Shown here: positions 29,497 through 38,010 of the stretch, piece after piece
Layout: each line of letters opens with the position of its first letter
Numbering within the stretch: position 1 is the first letter of the stretch
NCBI GenBank assembly: GCA_026390435.1
Contig: JAPLFY010000041.1
Location: 54,218 to 118,217 of the forward strand
Source: Pseudomonadota bacterium
Lineage (GTDB): Bacteria > Bdellovibrionota_B > Oligoflexia > Oligoflexales > CAIYRB01
DNA length: 64,000 nt
Direction of reading: 5' to 3'
Translations under genes and position numbers: made by a program
Notes under the pieces: generated by a model
Told to the model about the DNA's origin: nothing
Databases searched by the model: none
What the model saw: only the letters and a program-made list of their open reading frames with translations

Positions 29497-30996
29497 TTAT
29501 GGCATTAGACCTTTAGCGGTTACGTCGCGAAACGCCGATACAGCTGAGCGAGGAATTCTGCGTTTCATTGGGTCTGTAGGGTCAATGTGAAATAAGCCAA
29601 ATTGACTATGCGTCCCATGATTCCATTCGTAATTATCCATCAGGGTCCAATAGAAATATCCACGGACATCAATACCCTCCTGTAGGGCTTGCCGCGTCGC
29701 TGCTAAGGTACCAAGCAACCAGCGGCGCGGCTTATCCTCATCATTAATTGCGTCACAGCCAGTCTCCGTAACATATAACGGCAAACCATAACGAGACTCT
29801 TCTCGCAAAACTTGCAGCAGTCCATCGGGCGCATTTCGGTCGAAAATTCCGTCTAGCGGATCAAAAGTTAACAACGGAGAGATCCGACTAGATCTACCCG
29901 GAAGAAACTTCGGGGGAGTGAGCCTTACGTAGTAATTGACCCCGACGAAATCTAAGCGACCAGCCAGATCAGGACGATGCACTACCCGACCATTCCAATC
30001 ACGATCCAGACGCCCAAGAGTGATCGCATTCATAAATTGATCATGGAACAAATAGCGCAGATTTTCAGCGACTACCGCATCTACCCGCCTATCGGTAGCA
30101 GGCTTGATTGCAAAAAAGGAGTATGCAATTCCGACGTTGGCGGGTCGACTGCCAGGATTTCGCGACCAAATATCGACACTATGAATGGCATCGTACATTC
30201 TGGCGTGCGCCTCGATCATAGCGAGGTTAGCAACTTTGGCAGCTTCGATGTGCATGTAGACACCGGGTGGATTGGTACGCTCAGGCGTTGGCAATAAATA
30301 GCTGGGAAGGACTACGGCAGAAAATGGCTCGTTCAAAGTTAACCAATCATCGACTTCGGCACCGAATTCCTGCGCAGCAAATGCTGCAAATTTGGTAATT
30401 TCAGCGACTATGCTTTCTCGGCCCGCCCACCCCCGTTTTACGCAAGTGCGCAAGCTAAAGTGACACCCCACAGCGTCATGAATCCAATTGGGCAAAGTGT
30501 AATGGTTGAGCGTCACCAATGGCTGCAGCTTCTGCTCTTGCATCACTTTAAAAAGATCATGGTAATAAGCTAGGGCTGGCGCTGAGGCGAGTTGACGCAA
30601 CTGATCGTACCCATCTACGCCGACCGTTGATTGCGGGAAGATTCGACTCCACTCAAGGGACACTCGCATAGCGTTATTGCCTAATTCCTTGCTGGCTAAG
30701 GCCAAATCATCACGGTAGGTTTCGAGGAATCCAGGCCCTACCTTTGGGGAATCACCGCTCATGAAGAGTAGAGGATCGTGAACGGTCCAGGGGGACGTTA
30801 TCAACTCGTACCAATCGGAGGACCTATCCTCGCAAACCTCGCCGGCGAGGTGCAGGCACCCCATCTCAACTTGAAATCCGGCGATTGCAGTACCCATGAG
30901 AAAGTTGGGCGGTATCGGCATCGGGTCTTGTTCTGCTGCTACCGCTAGGTTAGCGGTTAGTACCGACGCCAAAAGGACCGCGAGCATACTTGCCAT
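29497..30996 (-). CDS. Secreted glycoside hydrolase family 1 (beta-glycosidase)
   Basis: 499 residues with a signal peptide (cut near AVA, about 20). GH1 landmarks are complete: FLMGTAIAGFQVE, NAMRVSLEWSRIFP, acid/base Glu in TLNEP (223), NYY near 355, nucleophile Glu in YVTETG (411) and YFYWTLMDNYEWNHG. The usual TENG is TETG here, a tolerated variant. Extra cysteines (GCLHL, EVC, GCHFS, RTC) suggest disulfides, consistent with export. Substrate probably a beta-glucoside or beta-galactoside. It is divergent from galT-galK, so it may release galactose in the periplasm or outside. GGAG lies upstream of the ATG. Confidence 0.9.
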   Translation of the reverse strand: MASMLAVLLASVLTANLAVAAEQDPMPIPPNFLMGTAIAGFQVEMGCLHLAGEVCEDRSSDWYELITSPWTVHDPLLFMSGDSPKVGPGFLETYRDDLALASKELGNNAMRVSLEWSRIFPQSTVGVDGYDQLRQLASAPALAYYHDLFKVMQEQKLQPLVTLNHYTLPNWIHDAVGCHFSLRTCVKRGWAGRESIVAEITKFAAFAAQEFGAEVDDWLTLNEPFSAVVLPSYLLPTPERTNPPGVYMHIEAAKVANLAMIEAHARMYDAIHSVDIWSRNPGSRPANVGIAYSFFAIKPATDRRVDAVVAENLRYLFHDQFMNAITLGRLDRDWNGRVVHRPDLAGRLDFVGVNYYVRLTPPKFLPGRSSRISPLLTFDPLDGIFDRNAPDGLLQVLREESRYGLPLYVTETGCDAINDEDKPRRWLLGTLAATRQALQEGIDVRGYFYWTLMDNYEWNHGTHSQFGLFHIDPTDPMKRRIPRSAVSAFRDVTAKGLMP

Positions 30997-31078
30997 AACG
31001 GACTCCGCCTAAGCAACGCTGCTAATTGCCGCAGCATTCCTATGTTTACACCAGCCGAATAGATTCAGTCGACTAGCC

Positions 31079-31107
31079 TGATGACTGATTGATTATGTGG
31101 TTATACT
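31079..31107 (+). promoter_or_regulatory. Promoter candidate for galT-galK
   Basis: TATACT at 31102-31107 is a good -10 hexamer (5 of 6) about 100 bases before the galT ATG. The sequence at the expected -35 position is poor (TGATGA), so an activator may be needed. It lies in the 212-bp divergent gap with the GH1 gene. Confidence 0.4.
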
Positions 31108-31208
31108 ATGTGAAATAATAGCGATGCCGCAATAGGCAGGTAGCTTCTATTCAGACCATACCCCGGGAATCTGGTTGTCTTTAAATTAAAAGGGAAAATA
31201 ATAACGCG

Positions 31209-32297
31209 ATGCATAGGCAGCAATTATCTAAACCTGATGGCCGAAAACTGATTCTTTATTCGCGTCGCCCTATGGTCGAAGTCACCCGCGCTCCGTCCCC
31301 GAGGCCAACCGCTGTGGATGCCAACCCTCATTTACGTTGGCATCCTTTGCGTGGTGAGTGGATCACATATGCGTCCCATCGCCAGGACCGGACTTTTCTT
31401 CCTCCACCTGAATACAGCCCGCTAGCTCCAAGTAATGACCCTAACTTTCCCACAGAATTACCACTGGGAGACTATGAAGTAGCGGTCTTTGATAATCTAT
31501 TCCCATCTCTGAGTCTAAGCTCTCACGATGCACCAAAATTACGCGTTCCCACGCGATCTGGCACTGGTCACTGCGAGGTAGTCGTATTCACCCAAGACGC
31601 TAATACTAGCCTGGGACGACTGCCCGTAAGTCATATTGACCTATTGATCGAAGTTTGGGGAGAACGCTACACAGAGTTAGGGAAAATTCCCGAGATCAAA
31701 TATGTCATGCCATTCGAGAATCGTGGCGTCGAGGTTGGCGTAACCCTCCATCATCCGCACGGTCAGATTTATGCATACCCTGTCGTGCCGCCTATTCCCG
31801 CGAAGGAGCTGGAACAGCAGAAGGCCTACCTGGAACAGCATGGCCGTGGCCTACTTGAAGATATGATCACTGACGAGCTACAAGATGCCCGGCGCATGAT
31901 CTTCGCCGGTGAACACGTCGTCGCGTTCGTCCCGATTTGTGCTAGGTATAGCTATGAAATCTGGATTGCGCCAAAGCGCGCAGCCCCTTCGCTTGCCGCA
32001 CTAACGGCAGAGGAGCGCCGCGAACTAGCACTGGCTCTGAAAACAGTATTACTGAAATACGATGGTCTATGGAATAAGCCATTCCCCTATCTCATGGTAA
32101 TCCATCAAGCGCCCACCGACGGCAACGACCATCCTGAAGCTCATGTGCACATTGAGATCTATCCTCCTTACCGGACACAAAATAAACTTAAGTATCTGGC
32201 TGGCACTGAAATCGGGGCGGGATTCTTCGCATCAGACAGTCTGCCTGAAGAAAAAGCGCGAGAGCTGAAGGCGATTCTCATCAACTTGGAATCTTAG
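31209..32297 (+). CDS. galT: Galactose-1-phosphate uridylyltransferase
   Basis: 362 residues. The HIT-superfamily active site [11 protein letters not shown] is at about residues 181-191, the central His-Pro-His carrying the UMP intermediate. Flanking blocks [29 protein letters not shown] and [13 protein letters not shown] are typical of GalT, and [10 protein letters not shown] closes the fold. It exchanges UMP between UDP-glucose and galactose-1-phosphate. The first ~40 residues are longer than in E. coli, so an internal ATG at 31272 is possible, though the first ATG has AAAGGGAAA upstream. galK follows after 11 bases. No galE is in the window. Confidence 0.93.
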   Translation: MHRQQLSKPDGRKLILYSRRPMVEVTRAPSPRPTAVDANPHLRWHPLRGEWITYASHRQDRTFLPPPEYSPLAPSNDPNFPTELPLGDYEVAVFDNLFPSLSLSSHDAPKLRVPTRSGTGHCEVVVFTQDANTSLGRLPVSHIDLLIEVWGERYTELGKIPEIKYVMPFENRGVEVGVTLHHPHGQIYAYPVVPPIPAKELEQQKAYLEQHGRGLLEDMITDELQDARRMIFAGEHVVAFVPICARYSYEIWIAPKRAAPSLAALTAEERRELALALKTVLLKYDGLWNKPFPYLMVIHQAPTDGNDHPEAHVHIEIYPPYRTQNKLKYLAGTEIGAGFFASDSLPEEKARELKAILINLES

Positions 32298-32308
32298 GAA
32301 GGTCAATT

Positions 32309-33394
32309 ATGTCTTTTGAAAAATCCTTCAATAGTTCGCCTAGCGTAGTACTCACCACCCCCGGACGCGTGAATCTAATCGGTGAGCACACGGACTATAA
32401 TGACGGTTTTGTATTACCAACAGTCATCCCGCAGTCAACCAAGATTGAACTGTCGGCGCGAGGCGGCTCACGAGTACGTGTGGCTAGCCTAAATATGCCT
32501 GCGAGCGGCACAGAGTCCTATATGCTCGGCGAGGAAGTAAACAACGGCGGCTGGCTAGCCTATATTCAGGGAGTCACGCATGTCCTAGCCAAAACAGGAT
32601 TTAAAATCTCCGGATTTGACGCGTTTATTCAATCAACGGTCCCAACCGGTGCCGGCCTTTCCTCAAGCGCCGCTCTAATTGTTGGTTTAATAAAGGCACT
32701 AAGGCTAGCCTACCAACTTGACTTGACTGACAAGGCCATCGCCTTACTAGCACAACGGGTCGAGAATGAATTTGTCGGCGCCCACGTTGGGATTATGGAT
32801 CAAATGGCAGTTAGTCTGGCGGCACCTGGCCAAGCGCTTTTTTTAGATACCAGGTCTCTAGAATTCAAATTGATCAAGTTACCAAAACACCTCGGCCTCA
32901 TCGTCATCAATTCAGGCATTAAGCATAGTAATATCGGCGGCGGTTATAGCGAGCGGCGGCAATCTTGCGAGGAAAGCGCCAAGTTTATGGGCGTGCGCGC
33001 TCTGCGGGACGTAAGTATTGACGACACGCGGAAGATGATGCTGCTATCGCCACTGCTCGCAAAGAGGGCGCACCATGTTATCACCGAGAATGCCCGCGTT
33101 ATTGCCGCTGTTAGCGCTCTTCAGGCCGGGGATCTAACCCGCCTTGGAGCCTTGTTCAAAGAGTCCCATGCCTCAATGCGAGATGACTATGAAGTCTCAA
33201 TCCCAGAGATCGACATACTTGTCGAGATCGCCTGCGCTGACCAAGCGGTGTATGGCGCTCGTTTAACCGGTGGAGGATTTGGTGGCTCGATAGTTGCCTT
33301 AGCGAATGCCCAGGATGCGGCCGCTGCCGCCAAGCGTATCGCCGAACGCTTTGAGCTACGCACAGGCCACAAAGCAACTGTTCTGATCCCCTAG
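32309..33394 (+). CDS. galK: Galactokinase
   Basis: 361 residues, GHMP kinase family. Signature PGRVNLIGEHTDYNDGFVLP lies at residues ~18-38, the ATP loop PTGAGLSSSAAL at ~111-122, and the third motif LTGGGFGGSIVAL near the end. It phosphorylates galactose at C1 for GalT. AGGAAGG sits before the ATG. With galT it forms a two-gene operon; epimerase and mutarotase genes are not nearby. Confidence 0.95.
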   Translation: MSFEKSFNSSPSVVLTTPGRVNLIGEHTDYNDGFVLPTVIPQSTKIELSARGGSRVRVASLNMPASGTESYMLGEEVNNGGWLAYIQGVTHVLAKTGFKISGFDAFIQSTVPTGAGLSSSAALIVGLIKALRLAYQLDLTDKAIALLAQRVENEFVGAHVGIMDQMAVSLAAPGQALFLDTRSLEFKLIKLPKHLGLIVINSGIKHSNIGGGYSERRQSCEESAKFMGVRALRDVSIDDTRKMMLLSPLLAKRAHHVITENARVIAAVSALQAGDLTRLGALFKESHASMRDDYEVSIPEIDILVEIACADQAVYGARLTGGGFGGSIVALANAQDAAAAAKRIAERFELRTGHKATVLIP

Positions 33395-33431
33395 TGTCTT
33401 GCGAATGGCTGATGAATTTTTCTCGAAGCTT

Positions 33432-33448
33432 TGCGCACTAGGTGCGCA
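33432..33448. terminator. Hairpin between galK and the convergent lipoprotein gene
   Basis: TGCGCAC-TAG-GTGCGCA is a perfect 7-bp stem with a three-base loop, 38 bases after the galK stop and before the convergent gene's 3' end. It lacks a T-run, so it is only a candidate for a transcription end shared by both convergent units. Confidence 0.4.
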
Positions 33449-33501
33449 CTTCATTCGACGACAACTCCGCAGCCGAGCAGACACTTGAATAGGGCCCAAG
33501 G

Positions 33502-34176
33502 TCATTGTTGGCTTTGAAAAGCTGGTCGCTCTAGCGTGATTTCTAAGCTACCTAGGTTAGAAGCAGTATTCGATTTTTCAAAATCCATCTTTATTCCCGA
33601 CAACGATCCTGGTGCTATGACTACTTCCATCTGTCCCCGCTCAAATACAGTACCATCGACCGCATCCAATAATTCAACGGTAAGAACATAACGGCCTGGA
33701 GCTAAGTCAATTAGCTTGAGATCTTTAGATTTAGCATCGAATCTCTCGAGATAACGATTCAGCGCAAGTATGTCTCGCCCGCGGTCAGGCAGAATATAAG
33801 TGCTATATTCGTCACACGGATGGCCCGATACCCGGTTTGCCACCCCTTGACTACAATCGTATTCGGGCAAGACCGCCATCGGGTCTAGCGTAACTTGCAC
33901 CTGATTCACCTGAGTCGGCATCATTTTCGGTAGCGTCAAGGACAGCCCTGACTGCAGCTTTAACGGGCGTGACGTACCCTCGCCGACAGAGACCGCAGAT
34001 GACTTCGCAATGATAGCTCCATCGTTTCCTGAGCCGCCCCTTTGGGCTACCCTTTCGGCTGCCTTTGCACCGGGATTTCTCGCTGGCTCAACCATACATC
34101 CACTAAGAGCGAGACCGATCACGAGAAGCCGGAGAGGCAAACGTTGCGTATTTGTGCGCTGAAATAATTCTTGCAC
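33502..34176 (-). CDS. Lipoprotein of unknown function
   Basis: I start this at GTG 34176, which has GGAGG eight bases upstream; the longer frame from 34245 would put 23 extra residues before the leader. The protein is then 224 residues with lipobox LALSGC (Cys about 27). The middle contains a Cys pair (YDCSQG and HPCDEY) and the C-terminal part has a LAPGRYVLTVELLD block that looks like an extracellular beta-sandwich for surface or carbohydrate contact. No family recognised. Its 5' region carries palindromes at 34239-34285. Confidence 0.65.
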   Translation of the reverse strand: MQELFQRTNTQRLPLRLLVIGLALSGCMVEPARNPGAKAAERVAQRGGSGNDGAIIAKSSAVSVGEGTSRPLKLQSGLSLTLPKMMPTQVNQVQVTLDPMAVLPEYDCSQGVANRVSGHPCDEYSTYILPDRGRDILALNRYLERFDAKSKDLKLIDLAPGRYVLTVELLDAVDGTVFERGQMEVVIAPGSLSGIKMDFEKSNTASNLGSLEITLERPAFQSQQ

Positions 34177-34238
34177 GATGGTTTCCTCCAACTGCGGTAC
34201 CGCAATCTGTATTGCTGTTTTGGATGTATCGGCAAAAT

Positions 34239-34285
34239 TACTCAAATACTTGAGTAAAAATAGCCCAAAAATATCTTAAGTATTT
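34239..34285. promoter_or_regulatory. Nested palindromes upstream of the lipoprotein gene
   Basis: TACTCAA-ATAC-TTGAGTA (34239-34256) is a perfect 7-bp inverted repeat. AAATACTT (34244-34251) is also repeated in inverted form as AAGTATTT (34278-34285). The area is AT-rich and lies in the divergent gap before the GDPD gene. A repressor or activator site is possible. Confidence 0.35.
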
Positions 34286-34464
34286 AATTTAATTGAAAAA
34301 TATTGATCATTTCTGTAACGGCGCCGTCAGCTCTTTATAAGAGCTTAAAAAGACTTGGTTACCTTAAAACTGACGAGAAATAACTCACGTCTCCTCCGCA
34401 AGATGCCGAGTCCTTTAAGGTTACGATGCTAAAGTGAGATAAAGCACAAACGAGGCAAGTAAAA

Positions 34465-35364
34465 ATGGAACTAAAAACCTTAGCTCTAATCTCCACTGCG
34501 ACGGCTTGCCTTTTGAGCACCACACCGAGTATCGCCGGTCAGCGGCAAAATATTGACGTTCAAGGGCACAGGGGATCACGCGCCTCGCATCCTGAGAATA
34601 CCTTACCAGCCTTCGCGCACGCTTTAGAAAGCGGGGTGGACACATTAGAACTTGATTTACAATTGACCAAAGACAACCATCTCGTGGTCGCACACGATCG
34701 TCACGTGTCATCAAAATTATGTAGGACCAGCGACGGTCAAGCGATCTCAAAGCCCATACCAATACATAGCCTTACTCTGAAACAATTAAAAACCTATGAC
34801 TGCGGCAACGTTCACCAAGAGGCATTTCCAAATCAAGTATTGGTGCCGCACACAGCAATACCCAGTTTGGCGGAAGTCTTCAGTTTCGTCAGCGAATCAA
34901 CGATTCCGGGCGCCAAATCAGTTAAATTCAATATCGAAATGAAGATAGTGCCACGTTTTGTTGGTGCAAGTTCACACCCAGAACAATTTGCGCAACTGCT
35001 GCTCGATACGGCTAAACAATATGGAATGCTGGACCGCATTACGGTTGAGTCCTTTGACCACCGCTCTCTTCTTGCAATCAAGCACTTAAACTCCAGCGTC
35101 CCCGTCGCCGCATTATTAGGTGACGATCTACCAGACTGGCAGGCAGTTATCATAGCGGCAAAAGCCGACATTATTTCGCCTGACATGGACTGGGTGACCG
35201 CTGAAGCCGTGCAGGCTGCTCACGCCATCGGCGCCCGGGTGATTCCCTACTCTGCCAATCATGAGGAAGACTGGAATTACTTAATGGCATGCGGTGTAGA
35301 CGGCATCATTACTGACGATCCTGCAGCTTTAGTTAACTTTCTAAGAGCTAAAGGACTAAGATAA
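34465..35364 (+). CDS. Secreted glycerophosphodiester phosphodiesterase
   Basis: 299 residues with a signal peptide (cut near IAG, about 25). The GDPD active site is clear: QGHRGSRASHPENTLPAF near 33-50, then ELDLQLTKDNHLVVAHDRHV with the second catalytic His and metal ligands, and NIEMK near 150. It hydrolyses glycerophosphodiesters from phospholipid turnover to glycerol-3-phosphate plus alcohol, here outside the cytoplasm. Nothing adjacent encodes a glycerol-3-phosphate transporter. GAGG precedes the ATG. Confidence 0.9.
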   Translation: MELKTLALISTATACLLSTTPSIAGQRQNIDVQGHRGSRASHPENTLPAFAHALESGVDTLELDLQLTKDNHLVVAHDRHVSSKLCRTSDGQAISKPIPIHSLTLKQLKTYDCGNVHQEAFPNQVLVPHTAIPSLAEVFSFVSESTIPGAKSVKFNIEMKIVPRFVGASSHPEQFAQLLLDTAKQYGMLDRITVESFDHRSLLAIKHLNSSVPVAALLGDDLPDWQAVIIAAKADIISPDMDWVTAEAVQAAHAIGARVIPYSANHEEDWNYLMACGVDGIITDDPAALVNFLRAKGLR

Positions 35365-35410
35365 CGCTGCCTCACTCCGACCTCGCGAAACCGCCGCCTA
35401 TCTCGCCAAC

Positions 35411-35439
35411 TTGACCAGCCGGCCAATTCAATCTAAACT
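35411..35439 (+). promoter_or_regulatory. Promoter candidate for the M28 peptidase gene
   Basis: TTGACC (35411-35416), a 17-base spacer and TAAACT (35434-35439) form a plausible sigma70 promoter. The same TTG is also the first possible start of the downstream frame, so this placement supports starting translation at ATG 35489 instead. Confidence 0.5.
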
Positions 35440-35488
35440 ATATAAAATTTATAAATCTCTTGCGTTACCATGCAATAAGGGGCCGCTG

Positions 35489-36784
35489 ATGCGCCACGGT
35501 ATCCTCTGGGCTGGCCTGAGTCTCGGATCTCATTTAATGACCACCGCTGTGACGGCGACACCTGTAAAGGTGCTGCATGGTGCAGCAAGTATCTACTCGG
35601 TACCGCCGGAGTCTGTACTCTATCACGAAGACGATTTGGTCGTCGTCAGAGACAGCGGCGCCTCATCTTTCGATTTTAATGATCTCTACGTGGTGAATAT
35701 GTCCCATCGGACAGCCTTACCAGATGACATCAGTCAATTTGGCAAAGTCGTACACTTCGAGCCAGCTCGCTTTGCTCTTATGAATCTTGATGAAGGTCGA
35801 GTAGCCGAACTCTCAGGCCGCCTGCACTCCGAGGGCCTTGCTTGCGGCGTTCTGCTTAAGCTGGACGGTAGCGGCATCCAACCGAAAATGGCAACTGCAC
35901 CTAAAGCAATTATCCCGGTCGGAGCGCAGGATAATCGCGCAAGCGCACTAATCACACGAGTAAATGAAAAGAATATCCGCAACGACATTAACGAACTCTC
36001 AGCAATCCCGACAAGGTTTCACAAGTCTGCAACCGGTCGCAACGTCGCTGATTACTTGTTAGGAAAATATAAAGCATTACGTGGCAATAGGTCAGACGTC
36101 ACCGTCAGCACTTTCGACCACGGGTCTGATACAGCGCAGAGGAGCCTAGTTGTCCGCATCAAAGGCAAAGTTCATCCCGACGAAGTCATCGTCCTTGGCA
36201 GCCACCTTGACAGCGTCAACTGGCAAGATGGTGTCAGTCAAAGGGCTCCGGGAGCTGATGATAATGCCAGCGGCACAGCCACCAACTTGGAGATCTTTCG
36301 TATTTTGATGGAAGGACGCGCCGAGCTTGATCGCTCCCTTGAAATTCACGCCTACGCTGCCGAAGAAATCGGCCTTGTCGGCAGCCAAAACATGGCGAGA
36401 GCCTACCGTTCCAAGGGCACTAATATCATCGCCATGATGCAAATTGATATGGACCTCTATAAAGACGCATCCGAGACAGACAAAATCTGGTTCGTAACGA
36501 ACAACACCAATGATGCTTTCAACAATGCCCTGGGTAATCTCGTTGATCTTTATATCGGTCTACCCTGGGAAAAACGCTCTTTAAGTGGCGGTAGCAGTGA
36601 CCATGCAGCTTGGCACCGCGAAGGCTTCGCAGCCGCATTCCCCTTCGAGAATCCGGACAATCATAACCCACACATCCATACTGCGGACGACACCATTGAG
36701 AACTCCGGCGCATTCTCGTTGGCCGCTGGTTTTGCGAAGCTTGGCCTAGCTTATGTGGCGCATTTTGGTGGCGTACTTAAGTAA
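35489..36784 (+). CDS. Secreted M28-family zinc aminopeptidase
   Basis: I start at ATG 35489, which has AAGGGG upstream and gives a clean signal peptide (cut near TAVTA, about 22). The protein is 431 residues. Zinc site and catalytic blocks of M28 are present in order: VLGSHLDS, APGADDNASG, HAYAAEEIGLVGS, MMQIDMD and SSDHAAWHREGF. Such enzymes remove N-terminal residues from peptides outside the cell or in the periplasm. The first ~150 mature residues form a separate propeptide-like region. It is convergent with the bax1-like gene. Confidence 0.9.
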   Translation: MRHGILWAGLSLGSHLMTTAVTATPVKVLHGAASIYSVPPESVLYHEDDLVVVRDSGASSFDFNDLYVVNMSHRTALPDDISQFGKVVHFEPARFALMNLDEGRVAELSGRLHSEGLACGVLLKLDGSGIQPKMATAPKAIIPVGAQDNRASALITRVNEKNIRNDINELSAIPTRFHKSATGRNVADYLLGKYKALRGNRSDVTVSTFDHGSDTAQRSLVVRIKGKVHPDEVIVLGSHLDSVNWQDGVSQRAPGADDNASGTATNLEIFRILMEGRAELDRSLEIHAYAAEEIGLVGSQNMARAYRSKGTNIIAMMQIDMDLYKDASETDKIWFVTNNTNDAFNNALGNLVDLYIGLPWEKRSLSGGSSDHAAWHREGFAAAFPFENPDNHNPHIHTADDTIENSGAFSLAAGFAKLGLAYVAHFGGVLK

Positions 36785-36792
36785 AAGCATGA

Positions 36793-38010
36793 TTAGCCGG
36801 CTGACGCCGCCGCATGACGAATTAAAACCTGCTGTACACTTTTAGGTGTCGGCAGGTTTTTAAATATGAAGCCATGCACCGAAAACCAAGCTGATCCCTC
36901 AAGTACTGGCGCGGTGTCTTTGCCGCTTGCAACATCCTGAGCAACACCGATCACTAGTCGCTGCTTAGAAGTCGTCGCTAATACTTTCAGGCGATTTGCT
37001 AACTGTCCGGCATGCCAACGGTGAAAGATTTCTAAATGAACTTTGCCGCCATCTGCTCCTGTAAAAGTGACATCTGGGAAGCAATAAGACTGCTGCCCTA
37101 ATGCCAGGAACTCTTCACCTATAGTCGCGGAAAATGGCCCCTGACGCTCGTTAAATGAGCTGATAAAAGCAGTCAGTTCAGGCGGCACGAAAGGCGTAAA
37201 TTTCTTGTAATGACTGTGAATCCCAACCCGGTGATCAAGTTCTAAGGTTAAAACCTTGCCACCAATCTTGATCTCGGCGCTCAGTTGCCACTTAGGCATT
37301 TGCAGGATGTAGGGGAAAAACTGCGCAAGGCGCATCCCATAGCTTTGGGAATTCTGGAAAATTTTAAGCGGGCCGCTAAGTTTGCAGACTGTGTCCTTGG
37401 CGGACTCGTCGATGACAGTACTGCTGAGCAAGCGCTGAAACTTCAGGCAGCGAAAAAAATTCCGCTTTTCTGCCAAATTTGCGTCAACAATCCGGACCTC
37501 TACCTCCTGAGCCACGAGCAGAAGACCCTGAATTTGAGCACAATTATAGCGGTGCAAGAGAGCTTCTGGAGTCAATTCTTCAAAGGTCTTAATTTTACGA
37601 AACTCAGCCAAATCAGCATAAAGCCTCTCCTGCATCGAGGCTACGTCTTCACCGATGTGACTCCTCATTGCTGAGTGAAAATCGGCTAAAGTGGGATAGT
37701 CTCCGTCCCGACGCAGCTTCTCCGCAGCCTGTAATAGATCTGTTCGACGGTCGGCAATGACGCCATCTTCTTCAATCTCATCGCAGCGATCGAGCAAGAG
37801 TTTTTTAAATGCTGGCAGCAAAACGTGGTTTAACCACGGGCCACTCTCAATCTCGTCGTCAAGCTCGGTCAGGCGTGATCCAGGCGCTGACTTAAAGGTC
37901 TGAATCAAACCTGCCGCCAATGCCAGCAGCTCTGGATCGTCGACTTTGATCAAAGTCGGATAAATCCGATCTTTGCGACTACGGTAGCGTAGAAGATCCT
38001 TGGTAAGCAT
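36793..38010 (-). CDS. Bax1-like nuclease (DUF790 family)
   Basis: I start at ATG 38010, giving MLTKDLLRYRSRKDRIYP, the family's usual N-terminus; a GTG at 38046 is the alternative. The product is then 405 residues. The PD-(D/E)XK-like core shows SYCFPDVTF followed by KVHLEIFHRWHAGQLANRLKVL, matching the family pattern with conserved Asp and Glu. Archaeal Bax1 binds the XPB helicase and cuts DNA at bubble structures in repair. The gene overlaps the 3' end of an XPB-like helicase gene by 32 bases, supporting the same pairing here. Confidence 0.85.
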   Translation of the reverse strand: MLTKDLLRYRSRKDRIYPTLIKVDDPELLALAAGLIQTFKSAPGSRLTELDDEIESGPWLNHVLLPAFKKLLLDRCDEIEEDGVIADRRTDLLQAAEKLRRDGDYPTLADFHSAMRSHIGEDVASMQERLYADLAEFRKIKTFEELTPEALLHRYNCAQIQGLLLVAQEVEVRIVDANLAEKRNFFRCLKFQRLLSSTVIDESAKDTVCKLSGPLKIFQNSQSYGMRLAQFFPYILQMPKWQLSAEIKIGGKVLTLELDHRVGIHSHYKKFTPFVPPELTAFISSFNERQGPFSATIGEEFLALGQQSYCFPDVTFTGADGGKVHLEIFHRWHAGQLANRLKVLATTSKQRLVIGVAQDVASGKDTAPVLEGSAWFSVHGFIFKNLPTPKSVQQVLIRHAAASAG

